NCBI RefSeq assembly: GCF_013267195.1
Contig: NZ_CP053941.1
Location: 2,790,001-2,854,000, forward strand
Source: Halorubrum salinarum
GTDB lineage: Archaea; Halobacteriota; Halobacteria; Halobacteriales; Haloferacaceae
Length of the DNA: 64,000 nt
Direction of reading: 5' to 3'
Shown: positions 25,781-34,809 of the stretch, one piece after another
Layout: every line of letters starts with the position of its first letter
Position numbering within the stretch: the first letter of the stretch is position 1
Position numbers and translations under genes: made by a program
The notes under the pieces: model-generated
What the model was told of the DNA's origin: nothing
The model's database searches: none
The model's input: the letters and a program-made list of their open reading frames with translations, nothing else

Positions 25781-26920
25781 TCATCGACTCTCGACGAACG
25801 CGGCGATCCGGTCCGTCGCCTCCTTCAGCTCGCGCATCGAGGTCGCGTACGAGACGCGCAGGTGCCCCTCTCCGCCCTCGCCGAAGACGGACCCCGGGAC
25901 GACGGCGACGCCCTGGGCGTCGAGCAGCTCCTCGGCGAAGGCCTCGTCGTCGCCGCCGCACTCGGGGAACGCGTAGAAGGCGCCGCCCGGTTCGAACGTG
26001 TCCAGGCCCATCTCGTTGAACCGCGAGACGACCAGCCGCCGCCGGCGGTTGTACTCCTCGACCATCTCCGTCACCTCGTCGTCGCAGCGGTCCAAGGCCT
26101 CGATCGCGGCGTACTGCGGCGTCGTCGGCGCCGAGAGCATCGTGTACTGGTGGATCCGGTTCATCGCGTCGATCGCCTCCGCGGGACCGAGCGCGTACCC
26201 GAGACGGAGCCCCGTCATCGCGTACGCCTTCGAGAAGCCGTTGACGACGACGGTGCGCTCGCGCATCCCCGGCTGGGTGGCGATCGAGGCGTGGTCGGTC
26301 CCGTAGGTGAGCGCGGCGTATATCTCGTCGGCGACGACGCGGAGGTCGTTGTCCCGACAGAACGCCGCCACCTCGGCGAGCTGTTCGTCGGTCATCGTCG
26401 CGCCGGTCGGGTTGTTCGGGTAACAGAGCACGAGCAGGTCGGCGTCGGCGGCGCCCGCCGCCTCTAGCGACTCCCGGGTGAGCGCGAAGTCGTCCGCGGC
26501 GCGCGTCGGGACCGTCAGCTGCTCGCCGCCCGCCAGCTCGATCCCCGGGCCGTAGGAGATGTACGTCGGCTCGTGGACCGCGACGGTGTCGCCGGGGTCG
26601 ACCAGCGCCCGGAAGGCGAGGTCGACCGCCTCGCTCGCGCCGGTCGTGACGAGCACCTCCGACTCGGGCTCGTACGACTGGTCGTAGCGCTCGTGGTGCG
26701 CGGCGATCCGCTCGCGGAGCGCGGCCATCCCGCGGTTCGCGGTGTAGGAGGTCTTCCCCCGCTCCAGCGAGTCGATCGCGGCGGTGCGGGCGGCCCACGG
26801 CGCCGAGAAGTCGGGCTCGCCGACCCCCAGCGAGATGACGTCGTCGCGCGCCTCCGCGAGCTCGAAGAACTTCCGGATCCCCGACTCCGGGAGGGTGCGC
26901 GCGCGGTCCGACAGCCTCAT
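25781..26920 (-). CDS. PLP-dependent aminotransferase, class I/II
   Basis: A 379-residue fold type I aminotransferase. Features: LGVGEPDFSAP near residue 30, YTANRGMAALRERIA, CYPNNPTGATM, VADEIYAALTYG, and the PLP lysine in NGFSKAYAMTGLRLGY, followed by the C-terminal Arg in HLRVSYATS. It resembles archaeal aspartate/aromatic aminotransferases; the exact substrate is not deducible. The start overlaps the stop of the upstream Lrp-type regulator by 4 bases, so the regulator probably controls this gene. Confidence 0.92.
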   Translation of the reverse strand: MRLSDRARTLPESGIRKFFELAEARDDVISLGVGEPDFSAPWAARTAAIDSLERGKTSYTANRGMAALRERIAAHHERYDQSYEPESEVLVTTGASEAVDLAFRALVDPGDTVAVHEPTYISYGPGIELAGGEQLTVPTRAADDFALTRESLEAAGAADADLLVLCYPNNPTGATMTDEQLAEVAAFCRDNDLRVVADEIYAALTYGTDHASIATQPGMRERTVVVNGFSKAYAMTGLRLGYALGPAEAIDAMNRIHQYTMLSAPTTPQYAAIEALDRCDDEVTEMVEEYNRRRRLVVSRFNEMGLDTFEPGGAFYAFPECGGDDEAFAEELLDAQGVAVVPGSVFGEGGEGHLRVSYATSMRELKEATDRIAAFVESR

Positions 26921-27405
26921 GGCGACACGGAGAGGCGGTCGTCGTCGTCGCCGTCCTCGAACCGGATCCCGCCGTCCTTGTACGTCTCCATGATGTAGTG
27001 GGTCACCGTCTGGGTGACCTCCGGCATCGGCGCGACCTGCTCGGAGATGAACTCGGAGACGTCTTGCATCGTCTCGCCGAGCACCTCGACGGCGAAGTCG
27101 TAGTCGCCGGAGACGAGGTGTAAGGCGTCGACCGCGGGGAACTTCGCGATCCGGTCGGCCACCTGCTCGTACCCCGTCTCGCGGTCGAGCTCGACGTTGA
27201 TCTCGACGACGGCGCGGATCTTCCCCTCCTCGACGCGGTCCCAGTCGACCACGGCCTGATAGCCGTGGACGACGTTGTCCGCCTCCAGCGCGTCGATCGC
27301 GTCCGCTACCGCCGCCGCGTCGAGGCCCGTCTGGGCCGCGATGTCGTCGATGTCCTCGCGGGCGTTCCGCGCCAACACGTCGAGTACCTCGCGCTCGGCG
27401 TCCAT
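26917..27405 (-). CDS. Lrp/AsnC-family transcriptional regulator
   Basis: A 162-residue protein with an N-terminal winged HTH (VLDVLARNAREDIDDIAAQTGL, given as VLDVLARNARED then IDDIAAQTGL; then DALEADNVVHGY). It is followed by a RAM ligand-binding domain with the SGDYDFAVEVLG loop. The last 20 residues are acidic. First gene of an operon with an aminotransferase and an ABM protein, so an amino acid or its keto acid is the likely effector. Divergent from the aldo-keto reductase. Confidence 0.93.
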   Translation of the reverse strand: MDAEREVLDVLARNAREDIDDIAAQTGLDAAAVADAIDALEADNVVHGYQAVVDWDRVEEGKIRAVVEINVELDRETGYEQVADRIAKFPAVDALHLVSGDYDFAVEVLGETMQDVSEFISEQVAPMPEVTQTVTHYIMETYKDGGIRFEDGDDDDRLSVSP

Positions 27406-27546
27406 ACCCGACGATCGCGCGGGGGCGGTTTATGAGTAGCGACGGACGCAACACGGGCGAGCCCCCGGGGCGGCTCCGGGCGCCGTCACGGCGCGTCCGC
27501 TTCCGGCACCCTCACCGATTTCCGCGTGGCACGCGAACCGCCGTCC

Positions 27547-28410
27547 ATGGCTTCAGACACCACCGGCAGGAGCGAGACGTTCGACATCGGCGGCGAGCTC
27601 ACGGTCAACCGGCTCGGCTTCGGCGCGATGCGGATCACCGGCGAGGACATCATCGGGCGCCCCGACGACGAGGAGGCGGCGAAGGACGTGCTCCGGCGGG
27701 CGGTCGACCGCGGCGTCGACTTCGTCGACACCGCCGACTCCTACGGGCCGGGCGTCTCCGAGCGGCTGATCGGCGAGGCGCTCGGCGACCCCGACGACGT
27801 GGTGGTCGCCTCGAAGGCCGGCCTGCTCCGCAACCGCGAGGGCGAGTGGCTCCCCCACGGCGACCCGGACTTCCTGAAGAACCAGGTGCTGTGTAGCCTC
27901 GACCGCCTGGGCACCGACACGATCGACCTCTACCAGTACCACCGGCCGGACCCGGACACCGACTTCGAGGAGTCGGTCCACGCGTTCGCCGAGATGAAGG
28001 ACGCGGGGCAGGTCGCGCACGTCGGCCTCTCGAACGTCACCGTCGAGCAGCTCGAGACGGCGCTGGACATCGTCGACGTCGCCACCGTCCAGAACCGCTA
28101 CAACGTCGGGCACCGCGACGACGAGGACGTGCTGGCCGCCTGCGAGGACCACGGCGTCGGGTTCATCCCGTGGGGCCCGATGTACGCGGTCGACGACGAC
28201 GAGGCCGGCGACGTGCTCGCCGAGGTCGCCGAGCGGCGGGACGCGACCCCGCAGCAGGTGTCGCTCGCGTGGCTGCTCGACCACTCCGACGTTACGCTGC
28301 CGATCCCGGGCACGTCGAGCGTCGAACACCTCGAATCGAACCTCGGAGCCGCCGACCTGTCGCTGACCGACGAGGACCGCGCGGCGCTGAACGCCGTCGA
28401 CCCGCAGTAA
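27547..28410 (+). CDS. Aldo/keto reductase
   Basis: A 287-residue TIM-barrel oxidoreductase. The catalytic tetrad is visible: Asp and Tyr in DTADSYGPG, Lys in VVASKAGL, and His in YQYHRPDPD. The C-terminal NADPH-binding LPIPGTSSVEHLESN is typical. GFGAMRITG at the N-terminus matches the AKR11/12-like bacterial branch. The ATG at 27547 is preferred to a GTG 21 bases upstream. Substrate unknown. Confidence 0.93.
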   Translation: MASDTTGRSETFDIGGELTVNRLGFGAMRITGEDIIGRPDDEEAAKDVLRRAVDRGVDFVDTADSYGPGVSERLIGEALGDPDDVVVASKAGLLRNREGEWLPHGDPDFLKNQVLCSLDRLGTDTIDLYQYHRPDPDTDFEESVHAFAEMKDAGQVAHVGLSNVTVEQLETALDIVDVATVQNRYNVGHRDDEDVLAACEDHGVGFIPWGPMYAVDDDEAGDVLAEVAERRDATPQQVSLAWLLDHSDVTLPIPGTSSVEHLESNLGAADLSLTDEDRAALNAVDPQ

Positions 28411-28433
28411 GCGCCGACCCCCCTCCCCGTCGC

Positions 28434-29243
28434 TCACTCGACCGTCTCGATCCCGGCCATTTCGGCGACCTTCAGCGCGGTCGCGACGTTGAACGCGAGC
28501 CCGAGCGGCGCGGCGACGACCGCGGCCGCGACCGCCCCGCCCGGACCGGCGTGCGCGAGGAGGCTCACGGGGACCGAACAGACGGCCGTGACGACCGCGA
28601 CGGCGAGGAAGAACCCGAGCGGTCGGTGGTCGTCGACGAGCGCCCGGGCTCGCCGCGCCGCCGATGCGATGCCTCGGTCCTCCAGCGCGAGGACGTAGAC
28701 GGTCGGGAAGTACAGGTACGAGACGACGAGCGCGGCGAGGACGGCGGCCACGAACAGCGGCGGGAAGAGGAGGAGCGGCAGGAAGAGGGCGCCGAGCGCG
28801 GCGACGACGAACGCTTCGAGGAGGACGAACCGGACGCCGAACCGGCGGACGGCCGCGGCGAAGTCGTACCGGCCGGTCGTGATCGCGGCCGCGACGCTCC
28901 CGAAGTAGCCCGCGCTGAGCGCGCCGGAGACGACGACGTACGCGCCGAGCACGGGGACGAGGAGCGGCAGCGGGTCGAGCGACCCGAACGGGAGCGACAC
29001 CGTCACCCCGCCGCCGCGGGGCGCGTCGACGAAGCTCCAGAGGTCGTACCGGTACACCGGGAACGACGCGCGCAGGGAGAATCCGGTCGACCGACCCGTC
29101 GCGACGATGTCCCAAGCGCGCAACAGCGCCGTCGCGAGCGGAACCAGCGCGAGCGGGAGCAGCCGGGGGAGCCGCGAGGCGACGCGCTCGACGAGCGTGT
29201 CCGGCGGGTCGGGGGCGGCGGGACCGCTGGAGGGCTGCGACAT
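28434..29243 (-). CDS. Haloarchaeal polytopic membrane protein, unknown function
   Basis: A 269-residue protein with about six hydrophobic segments: LPLALVPLATALL, LVPVLGAYVVVSGALSAGYF, the region around FLPLLLFPPLFVAAVLAALV, FLAVAVVTAVCSVPVSLL and AAAVVAAPLGLAFN. One conserved-looking loop is YVLALEDRGIASAARRARAL. This layout resembles glycerophosphodiester-phosphodiesterase-type membrane domains and unnamed haloarchaeal DUFs, but I cannot assign it. Convergent with the aldo-keto reductase, 23 bases apart. Confidence 0.75.
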   Translation of the reverse strand: MSQPSSGPAAPDPPDTLVERVASRLPRLLPLALVPLATALLRAWDIVATGRSTGFSLRASFPVYRYDLWSFVDAPRGGGVTVSLPFGSLDPLPLLVPVLGAYVVVSGALSAGYFGSVAAAITTGRYDFAAAVRRFGVRFVLLEAFVVAALGALFLPLLLFPPLFVAAVLAALVVSYLYFPTVYVLALEDRGIASAARRARALVDDHRPLGFFLAVAVVTAVCSVPVSLLAHAGPGGAVAAAVVAAPLGLAFNVATALKVAEMAGIETVE

Positions 29244-29309
29244 ACCGACGACTGGGCGTCGGGGAACTGAAAACGGCTTCGGCGCGGGCCGACGGAGACG
29301 GCGGCCGGG

Positions 29310-30662
29310 CTACTCGTCGAACGGGTTCGTCAGCTCGACCGTCTCCTCGCGGTCCGGCCCGACGCCGACGGCGTAGACCGGGGTGTCGATCTCGTCCGCG
29401 ACGAACTCCAGGTACTCGCGGGCGGCCTCGGGGAGGGCGTCGTAGCCCGCCTCTGCGACCGCGGCCGAGTCGAACTCCTCCCACGTGTCGAGCGTCTCGT
29501 AGATCGGCTCGCACCGCTCCCACCGGTCGGTGGTGGTCGGCACGGTGTCGGTCTCCTCGCCGTCGATCTCGTAGCCCGTACAGACCTTCAGCTCGTCGAG
29601 CCCGGCGAGCACGTCGACGTGGTTGACGGCGACGCCGGTGAACCCGGAGACGCGCGCCGAGTGGCGGAGCATCGGGAGGTCGAGCCAGCCGATCCGGCGC
29701 GGGCGCCCGGTGACGGTGCCGAACTCGCCGCCCTTCTCCCTGATCTCGTCGGCGAGGGCCTCCTCGTCGGCGTCGCCGTCGAGCTCCGTCGGCAGCGGTC
29801 CCTCGCCGACGCGCGAGAGGTACGCCTTGACGATGCCGACGACCTCGCCGTCGCCCACCGTCGTGACGCCCACGCCGGAGCCGACCGCGGCGGCGCCGGC
29901 GGTCGGGTTCGAGGAGGTGACGAAGGGGTAGTTCCCGTGGTCCACGTCGATGTGGGTCCCCTGCGCGCCCTCGAAGACGATCGCGTCACCCGCCTCGCGG
30001 CGGCGGTGGAGGTAGTCGGAGCAGTTGACGGTCATCCCCTCGTCGGCGAGGCGCTCGCCGATCGCGGCGAACTCCTCGTGGAGCGCGTCGACGTCGAAGG
30101 CCTCGGCGCGGTTGTCGTCGTCGAGGTCGAGCCCGTACACGTCCTCGACGAGCGCGCGCTTCTGCGGCACGACGTAGTCGAGCTTCTGTCGGAGCGCGTC
30201 GGGGTCGAGCAGGTCCGCGACCCGGATCCCGCGCCGGCCGGCCTTGTCCTCGTAGGTCGGGCCGATGCCGCGCCCGGTCGTGCCGACCTCGTCGCCGGCG
30301 TCGTCGTCGGCCTTCACCTCCTCCTCGATGCCGTCGAGCACGCGGTGGTACGGCATGATGACGTGCGCCCGGCGAGCCACGCGCACGTCCGGGTCGAGCC
30401 CCCGCTCGCGCAGGTCGTCGATCTCGGTGAACAGCGTGCGCGGGTTGACGACGCAGCCGTTGCCCAAGACTCCGACCGTTCCCCGGACCGCGCCGCTGGG
30501 AACCAAGGAGAGCTTGTACTCCGCGCCGCCTTCGACGACGGTGTGGCCGGCGTTGTCGCCGCCCTGATAACGGACTACGACGTCCGCGTCCCCTCCCCAC
30601 CGGTCGACGAGGGCGCCCTTGCCCTCGTCGCCGAGTTGGGAGCCGACGATGGTGAGTGTCAT
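29310..30662 (-). CDS. purA: Adenylosuccinate synthetase
   Basis: A 450-residue GTP-dependent enzyme making adenylosuccinate from IMP and aspartate in AMP synthesis. It has the N-terminal GSQLGDEGKG loop, NAGHTV, GTTGRGIGPTYEDKAGRRGIR (given here as GTTGRGIGP then TYEDKAGRRG), EGAQGTHIDVDHG, and the ITGRPRR-like TVTGRPRRIG. The ATG at 30662 aligns with the family start MTLTIVGSQ. A TATA-like element lies 29 bases upstream. Divergent from a small wHTH regulator. Confidence 0.97.
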   Translation of the reverse strand: MTLTIVGSQLGDEGKGALVDRWGGDADVVVRYQGGDNAGHTVVEGGAEYKLSLVPSGAVRGTVGVLGNGCVVNPRTLFTEIDDLRERGLDPDVRVARRAHVIMPYHRVLDGIEEEVKADDDAGDEVGTTGRGIGPTYEDKAGRRGIRVADLLDPDALRQKLDYVVPQKRALVEDVYGLDLDDDNRAEAFDVDALHEEFAAIGERLADEGMTVNCSDYLHRRREAGDAIVFEGAQGTHIDVDHGNYPFVTSSNPTAGAAAVGSGVGVTTVGDGEVVGIVKAYLSRVGEGPLPTELDGDADEEALADEIREKGGEFGTVTGRPRRIGWLDLPMLRHSARVSGFTGVAVNHVDVLAGLDELKVCTGYEIDGEETDTVPTTTDRWERCEPIYETLDTWEEFDSAAVAEAGYDALPEAAREYLEFVADEIDTPVYAVGVGPDREETVELTNPFDE

Positions 30663-30687
30663 ACGACCTGCCGATTCCCCTCGGGGG

Positions 30688-30694
30688 GTAAAAC
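30688..30694 (-). promoter_or_regulatory. TATA-like element of purA
   Basis: The minus strand reads GTTTTAC, centred 29 bases before the purA ATG, consistent with a leaderless transcript. The rest of the 295-base divergent region (30695-30922) shows no gene that I can support. Confidence 0.5.
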
Positions 30695-30923
30695 AGATTA
30701 CGGTCTGCGACCGCGAGACCACCACGGTCGTGGATCGAAAAATCCCTTCGTCAGATCGAATGCGCTCGTTCGTGTATTCACTTCTCGCTCCGTCCGCGAT
30801 CGGGGTCGCCGTTCGCGCCCGGACCGTGCGTGTCCTCCGCAGCCGCGCCGCGATCGAACACGTTAACTACTCCCACGTGAAAGCGTGCGATCTGAGCGGG
30901 CGTCCCCGGCCGCCGACAGCAAC

Positions 30924-30930
30924 TTTTAAA
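30924..30930 (+). promoter_or_regulatory. TATA box of the small wHTH regulator
   Basis: TTTTAAA is centred about 31 bases before the ATG at 30958. Confidence 0.6.
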
Positions 30931-30957
30931 CGGGGGCATGACGAGTTAACATGTGCC

Positions 30958-31251
30958 ATGATAGATCGACTAGAGAAGGAGGTAGACATGCTGGAACGTC
31001 ACCTCCAGGTCCTGCGGATGGTCATCGAGAACGAGCCGATCGGCATCGTGAAGATGTCGAACGAGACCGGCTACCCGCACCACAAGGTCCGGTACTCGCT
31101 TCGCGTCCTCGAGGAGGAGAACCTCATCGAGCCGTCCAGTCAGGGCGCCATCACCACGGAGCGCACCCACGAGTTCGTCGACGAGCTCGACGAGACGGTC
31201 GACAAGCTCGGCTCCATGCGGATCGACGACGCCGCCGAACTCGAGAACTGA
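30958..31251 (+). CDS. Small winged-helix transcriptional regulator
   Basis: A 97-residue protein. After an N-terminal helix (IDRLEKEVDMLERHLQVLRM) comes a winged helix: VIENEPIGIVKMSNETGY, PHHKVRYSLRVLEEENLIEPS, then a wing with GAITTERTHEF and a C-terminal helix that probably dimerises. This type is widespread in haloarchaea but has no named target. The ATG at 30958 fits the strong TATA box. It faces away from purA; a link to purine regulation would be speculation. Confidence 0.82.
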   Translation: MIDRLEKEVDMLERHLQVLRMVIENEPIGIVKMSNETGYPHHKVRYSLRVLEEENLIEPSSQGAITTERTHEFVDELDETVDKLGSMRIDDAAELEN

Positions 31252-31329
31252 TCGGAACTTCGATTTCGCCCGCCGACGCACCTGCCGCGTTTCCGTTCTC
31301 CGCGAACTAGCCAGACAGGGTCCCCGCGA

Positions 31330-33567
31330 CTACAGGTCGGGGACCGTCATGTGGAACCCGCCGTCGCGCGCCTCCACGAGACACAGGTGGTACCCCTGCT
31401 TGCGCGAGAGCTTCACGAAGCTCGCGCGCTTCGACCGGCTGAACAGGCCCCCGCCGACCGCGTCGCTCGCGGTCTCTAAGGCCCCCGGCTCGAAGAAGCT
31501 CTCCGTCACCGCGAACGCCCCCGCGAACGTCTCGTTCGACGCCGCGATGTCGCGCCCGTTCTCGACGAGCGACTCCAGCGTCCCCTCCGCGGTGGGGTCC
31601 CGGCTGTCGTTCAGGTCCGCGACGAACAGCGGGTGGCCCATCCGGTCGCGCAACACGAGGTCGAACGCCCGCTGCTCGCGGGTCTCCTCGCCGCCCTCCC
31701 GGATCGCGATCGACACCGTTCCGCCGATCTCGGCGCGGTCGATCTCGGGGAGCGCGTCGTAGAGGTCGCGGAGCGTCCCCTCGTTGCCGGTTCCGCGGAC
31801 CTCGAACGGGAGGTCCTCGACGAGCCAGCGGGTGAACCCGTACTCGATGGTGTCTTCGAGGAACTCCTCGAACGGTCGGCCGTCGACCGCGAGGCCGTCG
31901 GTCTCGAAGCTCGTGTGGTGTTCGACCCGGAGGTTCTCGCGGAGCGCGTCCCGGTCGGCGGCGCCCTCGTGGGCGTCGGCGAGCGTCGCGCCCTCCTTCG
32001 AGTCGTACCTGATGAACAGGTTGGTCCCGTTGCGCGCCTCGCCCGGCGTGAGCGTCCGCTCCGCGTCCGGGAGCCGCTCCCTGGCGTTCGACAGCTCGTC
32101 GCGGAGCCGGTCGCGCTCCTCCCGGAGGTCTTCGACCTCGGATTCGAGCCGGTCGACCGCCTCGGCCAACTCGTCGCGCTCCGACTGTATCTCGTCGCGC
32201 TCGGCCGCCAGCCGGTTGCGCTCGTCGGCGAGCGACTGCCGCTCCTCCTCGGTCTCTTCTAAGGCCGCCTCGAGCTTCCGCACCCGATCGGGGTCGGCGT
32301 CGGTCGCCGCCTCGCGCTTCGACACCGCCGACGGCGTCGACGACGGCGTCTCGGTGGCGCGCGGCGAGGGCGAGCCGCCGTTCGCGTCCGACCCGCTCCG
32401 CCCGGTCCGGGCGCGGTCGTCAGCAGAGCGGGAGCGCTGCGCCGACGCCCCGCGCCGCTCTCCACCCGCTCGCGGCTCGCCGCCCGCCTCGGAGGGGTCG
32501 AGCGCCGGGATCGACTTCTGTTCCCGCCACTCGGCCTCCTCCGAGAACACGTCCTCGGAGTCCGGGGCGTCGCCGTCCGCGGCGCCCGCGTCCGACGCGG
32601 CCGCGCCGTCGGAATCGGCCTGCGTCCGTCGCGTCCGGTCGGCGCCCGCCGCGCCGTCGGCGTCGCGACCGTCCGAGTCAGCGTCGCCGATCCGGACGGC
32701 GTCGGACGCCGGCCCGTCCGTCTCGTCGGTCCCGTCGCTCGGGTCCGCGTCGTCGCGGTCGCTCTCCGCGGCCCGTACGTCGACGCCGGCCGGTTCGTCC
32801 GAGCGGTCCGCCGGGGACGGCCCGTCTTCCCGCCCGGCGCCGTCGCCGGGCTCGCCCGGGGTTTCGGGCCCGTCGGCGGGCTCGTCGGTCTCGACATCGG
32901 GAGCGGCCCCGGGGGCCGCCCGCTCGTCGCTCGCTGCGTCGGCCTCGTCGCTCGCTGCGTCGCTCGCCGGGTCGGATCCGGCGGCCGCGGTCGACTCGGC
33001 GGCCGCGCCGGAATCGCCCGCGTCGTCGCCGTCCGGGAGCGGCCGGACGTCGAGGTCGACCTCGTAGACCGTGTAGATCCCGACCTCGTCGGCGGCGAGG
33101 TCGAACGCGTCGTCGCCCGTCTCCAGCCGCCGGGCGTTGCCGACGTACGCCGCCGCCATCGACTCGCCGCCGGTGTAGGCGACGTAGTAGTCGCCGGAGA
33201 GGACGTTCTCCGAGAGCTCGATGTACCCGGTGAATCCCCCCTGCGAGAGCTTGCGGTCGGCCTCGTCCAACGGCGTGTCCTTGGTGTAGTACTTCGCCCG
33301 CGGCTCGCCGCCGAGCTCCTGCATGGCGAAGAGCACGGGGAGCGCGTCGTCCGGGGCCCGGTAGACGGTCCCGGAGGCGTCGGCAAAGGCGTCGAGCGTC
33401 GCGTCGACGACGCCGACGACGCGCCCGTCGACGAGGAACAGCCACCCGACCCCGTCGGTCGCCGCCCCCGAGAACCCGTCGTCGACGATCCGCCGGAGCC
33501 CTGCGAACCCGTCGGAGAACGAGCGGTCGTCCCACTCGGCGATCGCTTCCCGTCGCTGTGCGTCCAT
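31330..33567 (-). CDS. Large haloarchaeal protein: N-terminal domain, acidic linker, coiled coil, C-terminal alpha/beta domain
   Basis: A 745-residue conserved haloarchaeal protein of unknown function. Residues 1-175 form a globular domain with GFTGYIELSENVLSGDYYVA and GGESMAAAYVGN, similar in style to effector-type beta domains. Residues about 180-420 are a disordered Asp/Ala/Ser/Gly linker. About 425-500 is a heptad-rich coiled coil (SLADERNRLAAERDEIQSER is part). The C-terminal 240 residues contain FDLVLRD then HPLFVADLND, arranged like the core strands of PD-(D/E)xK nucleases but without the catalytic lysine. No transmembrane segment. Monocistronic. Confidence 0.75.
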   Translation of the reverse strand: MDAQRREAIAEWDDRSFSDGFAGLRRIVDDGFSGAATDGVGWLFLVDGRVVGVVDATLDAFADASGTVYRAPDDALPVLFAMQELGGEPRAKYYTKDTPLDEADRKLSQGGFTGYIELSENVLSGDYYVAYTGGESMAAAYVGNARRLETGDDAFDLAADEVGIYTVYEVDLDVRPLPDGDDAGDSGAAAESTAAAGSDPASDAASDEADAASDERAAPGAAPDVETDEPADGPETPGEPGDGAGREDGPSPADRSDEPAGVDVRAAESDRDDADPSDGTDETDGPASDAVRIGDADSDGRDADGAAGADRTRRTQADSDGAAASDAGAADGDAPDSEDVFSEEAEWREQKSIPALDPSEAGGEPRAGGERRGASAQRSRSADDRARTGRSGSDANGGSPSPRATETPSSTPSAVSKREAATDADPDRVRKLEAALEETEEERQSLADERNRLAAERDEIQSERDELAEAVDRLESEVEDLREERDRLRDELSNARERLPDAERTLTPGEARNGTNLFIRYDSKEGATLADAHEGAADRDALRENLRVEHHTSFETDGLAVDGRPFEEFLEDTIEYGFTRWLVEDLPFEVRGTGNEGTLRDLYDALPEIDRAEIGGTVSIAIREGGEETREQRAFDLVLRDRMGHPLFVADLNDSRDPTAEGTLESLVENGRDIAASNETFAGAFAVTESFFEPGALETASDAVGGGLFSRSKRASFVKLSRKQGYHLCLVEARDGGFHMTVPDL
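32923..32962. repeat. Tandem 21-bp duplication in the acidic linker
   Basis: A 19-base sequence CTCGTCGCTCGCTGCGTCG is repeated exactly with 21-base spacing (32923 and 32944). It encodes consecutive SDEADAA / SDERAA-like heptads of the linker. Confidence 0.8.
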
Positions 33568-33695
33568 CCTTGCGTTTACGTCGCCAGCACCGACTCAAAT
33601 ACCTTCCGGAGCGTGAGACGGCCGTCTGACGCCGCGCGCGGCGGTCCGAACCGCTCGACGGCGGGCGAGACCACCCGGCGCGACGCCGGGCCTGA

Positions 33696-34169
33696 TCAGT
33701 CGGCGCCGACGGCGGCGATCGCCTCGCGGCCGAGGTCGACCACGTCGTCCGGGAGATCGCTCGCCGCCAGCTCCGCGGGGGTGTACCAGCGCCAGCGCGC
33801 CGGGTCGACCTCGTCGTCGCCGTCGGGGGCGATCTCCCGCGAGTCGACGCGGGCGTAGTAGAGGTGGTCGACGTGCTGGTGCCCCACGGACCCGTCCTCG
33901 TGGACGTTGATGTCGTGGAGCATGAGGTGGGCCGGCTCCGGGAGCCCCCGGGTGTTCGGGCCCGTGATCGCGGACTCCGTCGCGACCAGCTCGGGGGTCA
34001 GCCCCGTCTCCTCGCGGACCTCGCGCCGCGCGGCCTCGTGGGGCAGCTCGTCGCGGTCGACGTGCCCCCCGGGCGGCAGCGTGATCCCCAGTCGCTCGTG
34101 CTCGTGAAGGGCGGTCGCCCCGTCGTTGACGATGTAGGTCGTCGCCGTGAAGTGGCGAGTCGTCTCCAT
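33696..34169 (-). CDS. NUDIX hydrolase
   Basis: A 157-residue NUDIX domain. The Nudix box is visible as GGHVDRDELPHEAARREVREE followed by TGL, with all the conserved Gly/Glu/Arg positions. Members hydrolyse nucleoside diphosphates linked to another group. The HHVDHLYYAR-type strand (HVDHLYYARVDS) and the WRWYTPAEL end are typical of bacterial MutT/AP4A-like proteins. The ATG at 34169 aligns with METTRHFTATTYIV, the family start. Confidence 0.93.
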   Translation of the reverse strand: METTRHFTATTYIVNDGATALHEHERLGITLPPGGHVDRDELPHEAARREVREETGLTPELVATESAITGPNTRGLPEPAHLMLHDINVHEDGSVGHQHVDHLYYARVDSREIAPDGDDEVDPARWRWYTPAELAASDLPDDVVDLGREAIAAVGAD

Positions 34170-34275
34170 GGTCCCGGGTGACGGCGCGTCGCCTTCGCGG
34201 TTTCGGCTCCCGGCGGGGACCGACGCCCGTTCCGGCGACGCGAACGCCTTTGGGAGTCCGGCGTGACCGCGAGGT

Positions 34276-34764
34276 ATGCCACCGATCAACGCGGACGAGC
34301 TGTCGTGGACGACGCCCGACGCGGACGACGCCGCGTGGCGACGGAAGCAACTGGGCGCGGCCGCGGGCGGCGCGGACCTCGGCTGTAGCCTCTACGAGCT
34401 GCCGCCCGGGGAGCGCTCGTGGCCGTATCACTACCACGCGGCCAACGAGGAGGCGCTGTACGTCCTCGGGGGCGAGGGGACGCTGCGGCTCGACGGCGAG
34501 TCGTACCCGCTCCGCCCGGGCGAGTACGCCGCGTTCCCCGCCGACGAGCCGGGCGCGCACCGGGTCGTCAACGACGGGGACGAGGTCCTCCGCTACCTCG
34601 TCGTCTCGACGATGCGCGAGCCCGACGTGACCGTGTACCCGGACTCGGAGAAGTTCGGCGTGTACGTCGGCGCGCCGCCCGGCTGCGACGCCGAGCGGTC
34701 GCTGTCGGGGTACTACCGGATCGCCGACGACGTGGAGTACTGGGACGGCGAAGAAAGCGGTTGA
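34276..34764 (+). CDS. Cupin-domain protein
   Basis: A 162-residue small cupin. Motif 1 is PYHYHAANEEALYVLGGEG, giving two His and a Glu; motif 2 is PGEYAAFPADEPGAHRVVN, with the third His. These residues usually bind Fe, Mn or Zn. The C-terminal part, with MREPDVTVYPDSEKFGVYVG, is characteristic of a cupin group often described as sugar or transcription-associated, of unknown reaction. Divergent from the NUDIX gene. Confidence 0.9.
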   Translation: MPPINADELSWTTPDADDAAWRRKQLGAAAGGADLGCSLYELPPGERSWPYHYHAANEEALYVLGGEGTLRLDGESYPLRPGEYAAFPADEPGAHRVVNDGDEVLRYLVVSTMREPDVTVYPDSEKFGVYVGAPPGCDAERSLSGYYRIADDVEYWDGEESG

Positions 34765-34809
34765 CCCCGCGAGCGACCTTCGAACGCGGCGGCGACCGGC
34801 CGCGGCGCG

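Noticed and set aside
32923-32962. Start of a CRISPR-like or intergenic repeat
   Set aside because: Only two copies, in frame within a coding sequence, encoding a low-complexity linker.
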